Positions 10,880 through 20,501 of a stretch of DNA of 64,000 bases are shown here, piece by piece. Under the pieces are notes generated by a model, which worked only from the letters and a program-made list of their open reading frames with translations, did no database searches and was not told the origin of the DNA. The DNA comes from Halarcobacter sp. (lineage in GTDB: Bacteria; Campylobacterota; Campylobacteria; Campylobacterales; Arcobacteraceae): the NCBI RefSeq assembly GCF_963676935.1, contig NZ_OY781470.1:2452680-2516679 (forward strand), in the 5' to 3' direction. Position 1 is the first letter of the stretch. Each line of letters starts with the position of its first letter. The translations under genes were made by a program, and so were the position numbers.

Positions 10880-10883
10880 TGAT
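10861..10883 (+). terminator. Hairpin across the nuoN stop codon
   Basis: Perfect inverted repeat with 10-base arms (10861-10870 and 10874-10883) and a 3-base loop, overlapping the nuoN stop. No T-tract follows, so intrinsic termination is uncertain. It could instead stabilise the mRNA 3' end. Confidence 0.45.
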
Positions 10884-10897
10884 GTGTTGATAGGTAA

Positions 10898-10933
10898 CAT
10901 ATATGCATAATATTTTAAAATTATGCATATATG
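10898..10933. promoter_or_regulatory. 14-bp perfect inverted repeat between nuoN and frdC
   Basis: Arms 10898-10911 and 10920-10933 (CATATATGCATAAT and its complement) are perfectly complementary around an 8-base centre. No T-run follows. It lies about 120 bases upstream of the likely frd promoter, so it may be a 3' hairpin of the nuo transcript or a protein-binding site. The role is inferred only. Confidence 0.4.
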
Positions 10934-10990
10934 CTTAACCTTTAACAAACCCCATAAAATGGGACAATCTATTTTATAAATGTACACTTC

Positions 10991-11059
10991 GTACAATAAT
11001 TGTACATAGGTTTTACATAATTTTGCACCCCAATATAAGGGGAATTTCGCTATTATAAT
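10991..11059 (+). promoter_or_regulatory. Likely frdCAB promoter with upstream dyad
   Basis: A consensus TATAAT at 11054-11059 precedes frdC by 42 bases. Campylobacterota promoters often show a clear -10 and a poor -35, as here. Upstream, GTACAA/TTGTAC arms at 10991-10996 and 11000-11005 form a short dyad, and a further TGTACA-like element lies at 10981. The dyad is a candidate operator; no regulator is identified. Confidence 0.5.
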
Positions 11060-11101
11060 GCTATTAAACAGACGAAAAAATTCATTAAGAAAGGATGTCA
11101 A

Positions 11102-11893
11102 ATGAGTGACCTAATAGAAGGTTATTTAGGTAAGACTGTAGAGAGAAAAAAGAGTAGAGTTCCAGCAAAACTTGATTATATTCAAAGTGCAACTGGTTTA
11201 TTTCTAGGTCTTTTTATGTGGGGACATATGTTTATGGTGTCTTCTATTTTAGTTAGTAAAGATTTTATGTACGCTGTTACAAAATTCTTTGAAGCAAGTT
11301 TTATTTTTGATGGAGGTAATCCTTTATTAGTATCAATACTTGCCTTCGTTGTATTTGTTATATTTATTACACATGCTGCTATGGGGATGAGAAAACTTCC
11401 TGCTAACTTTAAACAATATCAAGTTATGAAGGCTCATGCAGATAATATGGGACATGAAGACACGAAATTGTGGTTTATTCAAGCTTTTACAGGTTTTGCT
11501 ATGTTCTTCTTAGGTTCAGTACATATATATATCATTATGACTCAAGCAGATGCAATTGGACCATATGCAAGTTCAGATAGAGTTTGGTCTAACTGGATGT
11601 GGCCTTTATATATTCTATTATTACTAGCAGTAGAATTCCATGGTACAATTGGACTATATAGACTTGCTATTAAATGGGGATGGTTTGACGGGAAAGACCC
11701 TAAAGCAACTAGAAAAAAACTTAAAACATATAAAAAAGCCTTAACTTGGTTCTTCTTAATCTTAGGTTTTGCTACATTGGCAGCTTATATGAAAATAGGA
11801 TATGAAAATAAACAAGCAGGAAAAGTTGGTGAAAGATATGTTCCAACTGCTCAAATTATGGAATATAAAATTAATGATGGGAGAGTTGCATAA
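11102..11893 (+). CDS. frdC: Fumarate reductase / succinate dehydrogenase cytochrome b subunit
   Basis: Di-haem membrane anchor (263 aa, five helices) of a menaquinol:fumarate reductase of the Wolinella succinogenes type. The sequence follows Wolinella FrdC closely. Four histidines at positions matching its haem ligands are present (H42, H91, H141, H180), and Glu178 corresponds to the E-pathway glutamate that couples proton movement. The start has an AAAGGA site. It overlaps frdA by one base. In organisms with an oxidative TCA cycle this complex may also run as succinate dehydrogenase; the direction cannot be read from the sequence. Confidence 0.93.
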   Translation: MSDLIEGYLGKTVERKKSRVPAKLDYIQSATGLFLGLFMWGHMFMVSSILVSKDFMYAVTKFFEASFIFDGGNPLLVSILAFVVFVIFITHAAMGMRKLPANFKQYQVMKAHADNMGHEDTKLWFIQAFTGFAMFFLGSVHIYIIMTQADAIGPYASSDRVWSNWMWPLYILLLLAVEFHGTIGLYRLAIKWGWFDGKDPKATRKKLKTYKKALTWFFLILGFATLAAYMKIGYENKQAGKVGERYVPTAQIMEYKINDGRVA

Positions 11894-13878
11894 TGAAAAT
11901 TAATTATTGTGATGCATTAGTTATTGGTGGAGGACTAGCAGGACTTAGAGCTGCTGTTGCTGCACAGAAAAAAGGATTAAGTACAATTGTTTTATCATTA
12001 GTTCCTGTTAAAAGATCTCACAGTGCTGCTGCACAAGGTGGTATGCAAGCATCTTTAGGTAATGCAAAGATGGCTGATGGTGATAATGAAGATTTACACT
12101 TTGCAGATACAGTAAAAGGTTCAGACTGGGGATGTGATCAAGATGTAGCTAGAATGTTCGTTACTACTGCACCTAAAGCAATTAGAGAATTAGCTAGCTG
12201 GGGTGTGCCTTGGTCTAGAGTTAAAGCTGGTCCACATGACGCAGTTATCAATGCTAAAAAAACAACTATTACTGAAGAAGAAGATAGACATGGTCTTATT
12301 ACTTCAAGAGACTTTGGTGGTACTAAAAAATGGAGAACATGTTATACAGCAGATGCAACAGGTCATACAATGTTATTTGGTGTTGCAAATGAAGCTTTAA
12401 AACATGATGTTGATATTAGAGATAGAAAAGAAGCACTTTCAATCATCCATGAAGATGGTAGATGTTATGGTGCAGTTGTAAGAGATTTAATTACTGGTGA
12501 ATTAGAAGCTTATGTTTCTAAAGGAACTTGTATTGCAACTGGTGGATATGGTAGAGTATTTAAACAAACAACAAATGCAGTTATCTGTGAAGGTACAGGT
12601 GCAGCAATTGCTCTTGAGACTGGTGTTGCAACACTTTCAAATATGGAAGCTGTACAATTCCACCCTACTCCAATCGTACCATCAGGTATTCTTTTAACAG
12701 AAGGTTGTAGAGGTGATGGTGGAGTTCTAAGAGATGTTGATGGACATAGATTTATGCCAGATTACGAACCAGAGAAAAAAGAACTTGCATCTAGAGACGT
12801 TGTTTCAAGAAGAATGATTGAGCATATTAGAAATGGTAAAGGTGTACCTTCTCCATATGGTTTCCACGTATGGTTAGATATTTCTATTTTAGGTAGAGAG
12901 CATATTGAAAGAAACTTAAGAGATGTACAAGAGATTTGTCAAATCTTTAATGGTATTGATCCAGCTGACGAAGGTCCAAAAGGTTGGGCTCCAGTACTTC
13001 CAATGCAACACTACTCTATGGGTGGTATTAGAACAAAACCAACTGGTGAGTCAACTAGATTATCTGGTTTATTTGCTTGTGGTGAAGCTTCTTGTTGGGA
13101 TATGCATGGATTTAACAGACTTGGAGGAAACTCAGTTTCTGAAACAGTTGTTGCTGGTATGATTATTGGTAACTATTTTGCTGATTTCTGTTTAGAAAAT
13201 GATGTTACAATCCCTACTGCTACAGTACAAAAATTTGTTGATGAACAAGATGCTTATCTTGATGAATTATTATCTTACAATGGAAGTGAAGATATCTTCA
13301 GAATCAAAAACAGAATGAAAGAACTTATGGATGAAAAAGTTGGTATCTTTAGATCTGGGCAACCTCTAGCTGAAGCAGTTGAAGAATTAAAAGAGTTATT
13401 ACAAAAAACTAAACAAATCACTGTTAAATCTAAAGAGAGAGCTGGTAACCCAGAACTTGAAGAAGCATATAGAGTTCCTAAGATGTTAAAAGTTGCATTA
13501 TGTGTAGCTAAAGGTGCTAGAGATAGAACTGAATCAAGAGGTGCACACTATAGAGAAGATTACCTAAAAAGAGATGATGCAAACTGGCTAAAAAGAACAC
13601 TTTGTACTTGGCCAAATAAAGATGATTTAGAACCAACAATTGAATATGCAGATTTAGACATCATGAAAATGGAAATGCCTCCAGCATTTAGAGGTTATGG
13701 TGCTAAGGGAATGATTATAGAAAATGAATTATCTATAAAAAGACAAGAAGAAGTTGATTCAATTAGAGAAAAAATGGAAGCTGAAGGTAAAGATAGACAT
13801 GAGATCCAAGATGCACTTATGCCATTTGAATTACCAATGAACTATAAAGAGAAAAATGAAAGAGCAGGAGACAAGTAA
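11893..13878 (+). CDS. frdA: Fumarate reductase / succinate dehydrogenase flavoprotein subunit
   Basis: Catalytic subunit with covalently bound FAD that interconverts fumarate and succinate at the membrane face. The N-terminus has the dinucleotide motif [12 protein letters not shown], and [10 protein letters not shown] contains the flavin-linking histidine. [13 protein letters not shown] and the C-terminal helical domain with [11 protein letters not shown] also fit the family. The length of 661 aa matches the Wolinella enzyme. It overlaps frdC and frdB by one base each, so the three are translationally coupled. Confidence 0.96.
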   Translation: MKINYCDALVIGGGLAGLRAAVAAQKKGLSTIVLSLVPVKRSHSAAAQGGMQASLGNAKMADGDNEDLHFADTVKGSDWGCDQDVARMFVTTAPKAIRELASWGVPWSRVKAGPHDAVINAKKTTITEEEDRHGLITSRDFGGTKKWRTCYTADATGHTMLFGVANEALKHDVDIRDRKEALSIIHEDGRCYGAVVRDLITGELEAYVSKGTCIATGGYGRVFKQTTNAVICEGTGAAIALETGVATLSNMEAVQFHPTPIVPSGILLTEGCRGDGGVLRDVDGHRFMPDYEPEKKELASRDVVSRRMIEHIRNGKGVPSPYGFHVWLDISILGREHIERNLRDVQEICQIFNGIDPADEGPKGWAPVLPMQHYSMGGIRTKPTGESTRLSGLFACGEASCWDMHGFNRLGGNSVSETVVAGMIIGNYFADFCLENDVTIPTATVQKFVDEQDAYLDELLSYNGSEDIFRIKNRMKELMDEKVGIFRSGQPLAEAVEELKELLQKTKQITVKSKERAGNPELEEAYRVPKMLKVALCVAKGARDRTESRGAHYREDYLKRDDANWLKRTLCTWPNKDDLEPTIEYADLDIMKMEMPPAFRGYGAKGMIIENELSIKRQEEVDSIREKMEAEGKDRHEIQDALMPFELPMNYKEKNERAGDK

Positions 13879-14609
13879 TGAGTACACAAAAAGGTAGAGA
13901 AATTACAATTAAAGTACTTAAATTTAATCCAAGAAGTGCGGTTTCTAAACCTCACTATGTAGACTATAAATTAGAAGAAACTCCAGGGATGACTCTTTTT
14001 ATAGCATTAACATATATAAGAGAACATTTAGACCCAGATTTATCATTTGACTTTGTTTGTAGAGCAGGTATTTGTGGTTCTTGTGGTATGGTTGTAAATG
14101 GTAAACCTGCATTAGCTTGTAGAACACTGATTGCAAACTACCCTGATGGAGTTATTACATTACTTCCAATGCCAGCATTTGAATTAATCAAAGATTTATC
14201 TGTAAATACTGGTAAATGGATGGATGCAATGTCAAAAAGAGTTGAATCATGGGTTGTAACAAATGAAGAAACTGATATTACTAAACTTGAAGAGAGAATT
14301 GATCCTGAAGTTGCAAATGATACATTTGAATTAGATAGATGTATAGAATGTGGTATTTGTGTAGCTTCTTGTGGTACTATGCTTATGAGACCAAATTTCG
14401 TTGGTCCAGTAGGAATGAACAGAGTAGCAAGATTTGAAATTGACCCACATGATAAAAGAACAGCTGATGATTTCTATGAATTAATCGGTGATGATGATGG
14501 TATTTTTGGTTGTATGTCATTAATGGCTTGTGAAGACCATTGTCCAAAACACTTACCATTACAAAACAAAATAGCTTATCTAAGAAGAAAACTAGTTTCA
14601 CTTAGATAA
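13878..14609 (+). CDS. frdB: Fumarate reductase / succinate dehydrogenase iron-sulfur subunit
   Basis: Electron-transfer subunit (243 aa) linking FAD to the haem anchor. Three cluster motifs are visible: 2Fe-2S in [21 protein letters not shown]-type spacing near residues 62-80, [11 protein letters not shown], and [16 protein letters not shown]. It is the last gene of the operon and is followed by two hairpins, the second a strong terminator. Confidence 0.95.
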   Translation: MSTQKGREITIKVLKFNPRSAVSKPHYVDYKLEETPGMTLFIALTYIREHLDPDLSFDFVCRAGICGSCGMVVNGKPALACRTLIANYPDGVITLLPMPAFELIKDLSVNTGKWMDAMSKRVESWVVTNEETDITKLEERIDPEVANDTFELDRCIECGICVASCGTMLMRPNFVGPVGMNRVARFEIDPHDKRTADDFYELIGDDDGIFGCMSLMACEDHCPKHLPLQNKIAYLRRKLVSLR

Positions 14610-14610
14610 T

Positions 14611-14635
14611 TATATGAGAGGATTCCTCTCATATA
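14611..14635 (+). terminator. Hairpin after frdB
   Basis: Perfect 11-base arms (14611-14621, 14625-14635) with a 3-base loop directly after the frdB stop. No T-run follows. It is probably an mRNA-end hairpin preceding the stronger terminator. Confidence 0.5.
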
Positions 14636-14645
14636 AAATACAAGT

Positions 14646-14685
14646 AGAAAAAGTCAATTACTCTTAGGAGTAATTGGCTTTTTCT
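14646..14685 (+). terminator. Strong intrinsic terminator of frdCAB
   Basis: 18-base arms (14646-14663 and 14668-14685) with a single G-U type mismatch and a TTAG loop. The right arm ends in a T-rich stretch, giving a classic Rho-independent shape. Confidence 0.85.
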
Positions 14686-14832
14686 ATTTAAGAGGAAAAA
14701 AAATTAGTTTTAAAACTTAATTTTACTTTAAAAAATCATTTTTATACTTTTATAAGAATGCCCAATTAAAGTCATTTAACTAAGATATTATTACATCTTT
14801 ATTAAAAAAGATAAGAAAGAGAGGTTAATAAT

Positions 14833-17175
14833 TTGAGTTTAGCAAGTGATTATTTTTTATTATATCATGGTATAAGTGATATAGAACAAACCACAACTTA
14901 TGGTACAAATGAAAACAAAGAGAAAGATGAATTTTTTGATATAGCATCATTAATACTTTGTGCAACAAGAAAAGATTATGAAAAGTTTATTACTCTCGAA
15001 AGTTTTAAAAATTTAACATCTCAAATCACTAATAAAACTGTAAATAATTTAGATGAGCTTTATCAACTCCAATTTTGTTTGATAGATTCAATTGAAAATG
15101 ATACAAGAAATTGTAATATAGAAAAAATGCATGAAAGTTTTGAGTATTTAAAAAATGAACATATAATTGGACATTTTGAATATAACAAATTAATCTCACT
15201 TTTTGATCCAGAAGAGTTAGCTTCTTGTGATGATGAAATTGCAGTTGAAGATGAACTTCAAGTTGATGAAAAACGACCATTTAGAGAAGCAAAAGCTTAT
15301 CTAGAAGAACTTATAACGGAATTACAAGAAATATTTATAACTGAAGATTTTAAAGAAGAATTAACTAATACTAAAAATTATCTTGAAAATCAAAAATTTT
15401 CTATTGGTATAACTGGTGTAATGAATGCAGGTAAATCTACAATGCTTAATGCCCTAATGGGACAAGAGATATTGGGAAGTGCAGTTGTACCGGAGACAGC
15501 TAATTTAACAATTGTAAAACACGGTAAACCTGAAGCAAAAGTTTTCTACTGGAATAAAGAAGAATGGAAAAAGATTGAACAAAGTTCAAATCAAATAGAA
15601 TCTATTAAAGAGTTTGTAGATGAAACTAAAAAAATCTTTGGCAATGAACTAGATAATCTAATAAAAGATGATTCAGTAAGTGAAAAAGTTGATATAAATA
15701 ATTTAGCTGCATATACATCAGCTGAAGCTAGTGGAAAAAAATGTAATTTAGTTAAATATGTAGAATTAAAATCTGATTTAAACTTTTTAAGTGATGGTAT
15801 AGAAATTGTAGATACTCCCGGACTAGATGACCCAGTTATACAAAGAGAAGAGATTACAAAAGAGTATTTATCTGCTTGTGATTTAATGATACATCTAATG
15901 AATGTAAGCCAAAGTGCAACATTAAAAGATGTAGAGTTTATTATTGATGCTCTACTTTATCAAAATATAACAAAACTTTTAATAGTTATTACAAGAGCTG
16001 ATACTGTTTCAAAAGAACAATTAGAAGAGGTAATAAACTATACAAAATCATCAATTGAACAACAACTAAAACTACAAAATAAAGATAGCAAATTAAACTA
16101 CATACTAGAACATATAAAATTTATTCCTATCTCAGGTAAAATGGCACTATACCATAGAACAGGCAGAAGTGAAGATGCAATAAATGCTGGTTATAAACTA
16201 GAAGATACAGGAATTTTAGAAATTGAAGAATATCTAGATGAAACACTATTTGGAGTAAACTCTTCTAAATCAGAATTAATAATAAAAGGTGCTCAAAATC
16301 AAATCCAAAAAACAATAATAAAAGAATTAAAATCTTTTAATTATGAGCTTGTATTATTATCAAAAACAAAAGATGAATTACTTGTTGATTTGGAAAATTT
16401 CACCAAAAAGAAAGACACAAACAAAAGAATTTTTGCTTCATTAAATGAAGATATAAATCTTTATAAAAATGATGCTAAAGCATATGTTGATACACTTGAA
16501 ACTTTTCTTTCAACTGAATTAATTGATTTACAAAATATTATTAAACAAAGAGTATTTAGTGATGTAAAGTATTCTTTTGAAAAAACAAAAAAGCGACCTG
16601 AAAGTTCAAGGATTAGAACTATTATAGAAACAGCTATAAAAGATGGGATTATCGATATTATTAGAGATTATAGATATAAATTTATTAAAAAATCTCAAAG
16701 TATTGGTGAAATTTGTGAACAAAAATATCAAGATTTAGGTTTTGTTATTGGTCACAAAAATGACAACTTTGATGCAAGAGGTTTTTTTCAAGATGATTTT
16801 AAATCGGGATTCTTAACCTCTTCAAATGAAGTTTTAATAAATAGAATTATTAATGAAGTTAGTAAAACTAAAGAGAGTAAGCTACTAGAATTTGATAGGA
16901 CAATAGAAAACTATATAAAAGAAGAGTTTTCTTATATTGAAAAAACAATCAAAGAAAAAGCAAAAGCTGTATCAAAAATTTTAATTGATAACTTCTTTAA
17001 AGAGATTGCTGAACCACTAAAAGTGTTTGAACACAAACTAAAAAAAGATGAAAAAATATTACAAGATAGAATCCAAAACTTTGAAGAAAAAGAGTCTAAT
17101 AAAGAAACTGTAACCATAGAGATTCATAAAAAAATAAAAAGACTAGAAGCAATCAACAAAGGACTTAAATCATGA
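14833..17175 (+). CDS. Dynamin-like GTPase, first of a tandem pair
   Basis: Large dynamin-superfamily GTPase (780 aa) expected to act in membrane remodelling or fission. The P-loop GVMNAGKST is at residues 195-203, DTPGLDDP is the G3 motif and TRAD the G4 motif. About 150 residues precede the GTPase domain and long helical regions follow it. The start is TTG at 14833, with an AGAGAGG ribosome site about nine bases upstream; no in-frame ATG close by fits. It overlaps the second dynamin gene by four bases. The arrangement matches the C. jejuni DLP1/DLP2 pair, which form a hetero-oligomer (family knowledge). The in vivo role is not established. Confidence 0.85.
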   Translation: MSLASDYFLLYHGISDIEQTTTYGTNENKEKDEFFDIASLILCATRKDYEKFITLESFKNLTSQITNKTVNNLDELYQLQFCLIDSIENDTRNCNIEKMHESFEYLKNEHIIGHFEYNKLISLFDPEELASCDDEIAVEDELQVDEKRPFREAKAYLEELITELQEIFITEDFKEELTNTKNYLENQKFSIGITGVMNAGKSTMLNALMGQEILGSAVVPETANLTIVKHGKPEAKVFYWNKEEWKKIEQSSNQIESIKEFVDETKKIFGNELDNLIKDDSVSEKVDINNLAAYTSAEASGKKCNLVKYVELKSDLNFLSDGIEIVDTPGLDDPVIQREEITKEYLSACDLMIHLMNVSQSATLKDVEFIIDALLYQNITKLLIVITRADTVSKEQLEEVINYTKSSIEQQLKLQNKDSKLNYILEHIKFIPISGKMALYHRTGRSEDAINAGYKLEDTGILEIEEYLDETLFGVNSSKSELIIKGAQNQIQKTIIKELKSFNYELVLLSKTKDELLVDLENFTKKKDTNKRIFASLNEDINLYKNDAKAYVDTLETFLSTELIDLQNIIKQRVFSDVKYSFEKTKKRPESSRIRTIIETAIKDGIIDIIRDYRYKFIKKSQSIGEICEQKYQDLGFVIGHKNDNFDARGFFQDDFKSGFLTSSNEVLINRIINEVSKTKESKLLEFDRTIENYIKEEFSYIEKTIKEKAKAVSKILIDNFFKEIAEPLKVFEHKLKKDEKILQDRIQNFEEKESNKETVTIEIHKKIKRLEAINKGLKS

Positions 17176-19187
17176 GTATCTTAAATGGATTTATAAAAGA
17201 ATACAATGAAAAGTTTGTAAAAAAAGAGGAAGAGTTTGAAAAGGGTTTAGCTGGAGATATAAAAAGAATAAAAGCAAAACTATTAGATGAAAAATTTTTA
17301 CCCTCTATACAATTAAAAAATATTCTTGATAAGCAAATTAGAAGGGCAAGATACCCTATGGAAGTTGCAATTACTGGTCAATTTTCTTCAGGTAAATCAA
17401 CATTTTTAAATGCTCTACTATCAAAAAATATCTTGCCAACAGGTATTACTCCTGTTACTTCAAAAGTAAATTTTATAAATTATGGTGAAGAGTATAAACT
17501 TAAAATCACATACTATTCTGGTGCGCAAGAATATGCACCAATTGAGGCGATTGCAGATTTTACAGATCAAAGAAAACATGATATGAGAGATATAAAATAT
17601 CTAACTTTATATGCACCAATGGATATTTTAAAAGATATCTCTTTTGTTGACACTCCAGGTCTAAACTCACAATCACAAAGTGATACAGATACTACAAGAA
17701 GAGTCTTAAGGGATGTTGGAGGAATAATTTGGTTAACTCTTATTGATAATGCAGGAAAACTAAGTGAAGCACAAGTTTTAGAAGAATATATGCAACACTT
17801 TAAAAACAAATCACTTTGTGTATTAAATCAAAAAGATAAGTTTACCCAAGAGCAAATTGAAACAACAACAAAATATATCAAAGATAAATTTGGTAAATAT
17901 TTTGCTAAAGTTGTTCCTATTTCGGCTAAAATGGCTCTTGAATCAAGGTCAGCACATAGTGATATTTTAATCCATGATGAATACGAAAAGTTTATTAAAA
18001 AATTTAAAGAAGACCTGAAAATAAATGATGTTAATTCTTTGAACTTTTTTGAAAAAGATTTTGAAGATTATAAAAATAAAATTCAACAAATAAAAGAAAC
18101 AGATTCTTCTGGGAATACAAAACTTTTAGAAGAATCAAATATACAAAATGTACTAGATTTTATAGATAATACAATAAGACCCCAAGCTGCTGAGTCAAAA
18201 GAGTATGCAATTAAAAAAGACCTAAAAAGTATTTGTGATATTTTAGTAAAAGAATATGAAACAATTATTGCAGTATATGATTCTTTAATTGAGATATTAA
18301 AAAATGCAGAAAATGATATATTAGAGGCTTTTGAAAATATTCACAAAACATATTCAAAAGAGCTATTCTCAGTTTATAATTCTTTAGAATCGATTATGGA
18401 AAAAATGGCTCATGAAACATACAAAAGTATAAAAAAACAAAAAGCTTCTAGATATGAAGAAAAAAGTGGTTTTTTACATAAAGATAGCTATGAAAAAATT
18501 GAATATGAAACATATTGGATTGATTCAGATAATGTATATAAAAATCTTTTTTATGACGATCAAACTATTGATAAAATGTTTAAAAGAGCAATAAAAGAAT
18601 TGAAACAGGTTGAATTAGACAGTAATGAAGCGTATAGAAATGTATACCGAGATATAAAACATAGAATTCATAGATGGCAAGAACCATATGAACAAATAAA
18701 AAAACACAGAGAGATTGCATCAGACATGGAATTTTCATCAACTAGACACTTTGCAGCAAAAGTTTATGAAAATGTGTTAAGAAGTTTCCACCGAGCAATT
18801 TTAGAAAATATATCTGCATTAAGAAAAAAGTTTGCTTATTTTAATGGTGCCTTATCTTATTCATATATACAAACAACACAAGCAACAATTGCACACTTTG
18901 AACAACAAATTGCTGAATCAGTATCATTATACGAAAAAGAACCAACAAAATTCACAATATACCACCCAAGAGAAGATGAGATATTGACAAAATTAAAAGC
19001 AAATTTTGGTTTTGAGAAAATTGAAGACTTCTTAACATCAAAAAGAAATTACTTATTTAAAATCATTCAATATTCGAAAAAACAATATCTAGATATCAAT
19101 AAAGACCGAATTGAATTTGTTGAATCAAAAAAACTTGAATATATTAAAAAAATAGAGGATATAAAAATTATCAAAAACGATATTTAA
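17172..19187 (+). CDS. Dynamin-like GTPase, second of a tandem pair
   Basis: Second dynamin-like protein (671 aa), translationally coupled to the first by a four-base overlap. The P-loop GQFSSGKST is at residues 69-77, DTPGLNSQ is G3 and NQKD is G4. The C-terminal half is charged and helical. The GTPase domain sits near the N-terminus, unlike its partner, so the two are divergent paralogues and not a recent duplicate. Partner-dependent assembly is inferred from the Campylobacter pair. Confidence 0.85.
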   Translation: MSILNGFIKEYNEKFVKKEEEFEKGLAGDIKRIKAKLLDEKFLPSIQLKNILDKQIRRARYPMEVAITGQFSSGKSTFLNALLSKNILPTGITPVTSKVNFINYGEEYKLKITYYSGAQEYAPIEAIADFTDQRKHDMRDIKYLTLYAPMDILKDISFVDTPGLNSQSQSDTDTTRRVLRDVGGIIWLTLIDNAGKLSEAQVLEEYMQHFKNKSLCVLNQKDKFTQEQIETTTKYIKDKFGKYFAKVVPISAKMALESRSAHSDILIHDEYEKFIKKFKEDLKINDVNSLNFFEKDFEDYKNKIQQIKETDSSGNTKLLEESNIQNVLDFIDNTIRPQAAESKEYAIKKDLKSICDILVKEYETIIAVYDSLIEILKNAENDILEAFENIHKTYSKELFSVYNSLESIMEKMAHETYKSIKKQKASRYEEKSGFLHKDSYEKIEYETYWIDSDNVYKNLFYDDQTIDKMFKRAIKELKQVELDSNEAYRNVYRDIKHRIHRWQEPYEQIKKHREIASDMEFSSTRHFAAKVYENVLRSFHRAILENISALRKKFAYFNGALSYSYIQTTQATIAHFEQQIAESVSLYEKEPTKFTIYHPREDEILTKLKANFGFEKIEDFLTSKRNYLFKIIQYSKKQYLDINKDRIEFVESKKLEYIKKIEDIKIIKNDI

Positions 19188-19261
19188 TATATCCTTTACT
19201 TAAATAAAATTTAATTTTTTATCTTATATAATTTTATGAATTATAGGTTAAGGATTAAATT

Positions 19262-20287
19262 ATGTATGAAAAAATATTTGTTTCAACTTTTGATTCTATT
19301 TTCAAAAATTTTAACAACTTATTTCAAAAACTTTTAATACCTATTTTATTAATAATTATAATTGATTATTTTTTCATTAACTCTTTAAATACAAGTAGTA
19401 TTTCTGCTCTAAAAGAGGGGAATTTTAATTTTAATCAACTTATTACAATTTTTTTAATAAGTTTTCTACTAATGATGCTTAATATTTCAATAGCAATCAC
19501 AACACACAGAGTTTCTATATTAGGAAATAATGCTGTATCAAATTATGGTTCACCAATATTAGGGAAAAGAGAATTTAAATTTTTATTAAAATCTATACAA
19601 TTATGTTTCATAATAGCAATACCAACTATTTTACTTTCACTAATACCAACTGTAGGTATTTTTATTGCTATAGGTGTTGCAGTTATCCTAAGTAGTCGAT
19701 TGTCACTTGTATTTCCAGCTATTGCATGTGATTACAATATGAGTTTTAAACAAAGTTGGAACATAACTAAAAAATATAAACTACTAACTTTTGTTATGAT
19801 AATTATTTTTCCTATTATCTTTTCACTTAGTGTAAGTTTTGTCTATAATTTAGCTATAGGTTTTTTAGTAAAAGTTGTAAGTGAATACTTTTCAATTTTC
19901 TACTCTTTGTTAAATATATTTATTATGATATTTACAATTAGTGTTATATCAAGTGTTTATAAATATATAAATAATATACCTTTAAATAATATAAAAAAAG
20001 AAAAAGATGAAGAAGTAAATGAGATTATTGAATCTTCTGATAAAAATTTTCAAAAAATTGAAATAAAAAATTTTAAGAATATTTCATTTGAATCTTTAAA
20101 AAATGAATTATATTCACAATGTAAAAAAATTAATTTTTGTGAAATTGTGTTTGATAGACGTAACGCATGGATAATTAAAAATCCTGAAGATGAAGAGTCT
20201 TATCTATCATTGAGATATGACAAAAATATCTATACAATCATCGCTAAAAACTGTAGTATACCAAGAATAAATATCCTCAAAAAATAG
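19262..20287 (+). CDS. Unrecognised polytopic membrane protein
   Basis: 341 aa with about six hydrophobic segments (near residues 22-40, 60-80, 113-143, 174-200 and 209-233) and a charged cytosolic tail of about 100 residues. The segment RLSLVFPAIACDYNMSFKQS, with a following W, resembles the R-x-S-L...P-A...D...S-W pattern of the membrane domain found in glycerophosphodiester phosphodiesterase-associated proteins; this is a weak resemblance. The start has an AAGGA site. It lies 74 bases after the dynamin pair with a TATAAT-like element between, so it may or may not belong to that operon. No function assigned. Confidence 0.7.
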   Translation: MYEKIFVSTFDSIFKNFNNLFQKLLIPILLIIIIDYFFINSLNTSSISALKEGNFNFNQLITIFLISFLLMMLNISIAITTHRVSILGNNAVSNYGSPILGKREFKFLLKSIQLCFIIAIPTILLSLIPTVGIFIAIGVAVILSSRLSLVFPAIACDYNMSFKQSWNITKKYKLLTFVMIIIFPIIFSLSVSFVYNLAIGFLVKVVSEYFSIFYSLLNIFIMIFTISVISSVYKYINNIPLNNIKKEKDEEVNEIIESSDKNFQKIEIKNFKNISFESLKNELYSQCKKINFCEIVFDRRNAWIIKNPEDEESYLSLRYDKNIYTIIAKNCSIPRINILKK

Positions 20288-20374
20288 TAAATTTTACTTA
20301 TATTTTTTTAATATTATAAATTGATTTTAAATAAATAATTTAAACAAAATATAATATTATAAGAGCGACTGTGT

Positions 20375-20475
20375 CGAATATTCGCATTTGTTACAAAAAA
20401 GATATAAAGTGGTAACATAATTGTGATACTTAACATCAATTTAAAACAAAATGTGTGAAAATCCAAACATATAAT
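20375..20475 (+). promoter_or_regulatory. Upstream region of the ThDP-enzyme gene with two dyads and a -10 box
   Basis: A TATAAT at 20470-20475 lies 26 bases before the start codon and is the likely -10. Upstream are a perfect 10-base palindrome CGAATATTCG (20375-20384) and an inverted repeat TGTTAC-N17-GTAACA (20389-20394, 20412-20417). Either could be an operator for the PuuR-like or OmpR-type regulator of the island; this is inference. Confidence 0.4.
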
Positions 20476-20501
20476 TTAATATAAAATAAAATGGAGATAA
20501 G

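Noticed and set aside
10865-11101. 78-residue open frame on the minus strand between nuoN and frdC
   Set aside because: It runs through the frd promoter and two hairpins, has no ribosome site and no recognisable protein pattern.
12203-13162. Several 60-80 residue open frames inside frdA on the same strand
   Set aside because: They are out-of-frame shadows of the conserved flavoprotein gene, rich in Leu/Gln from frame shift of its codons.
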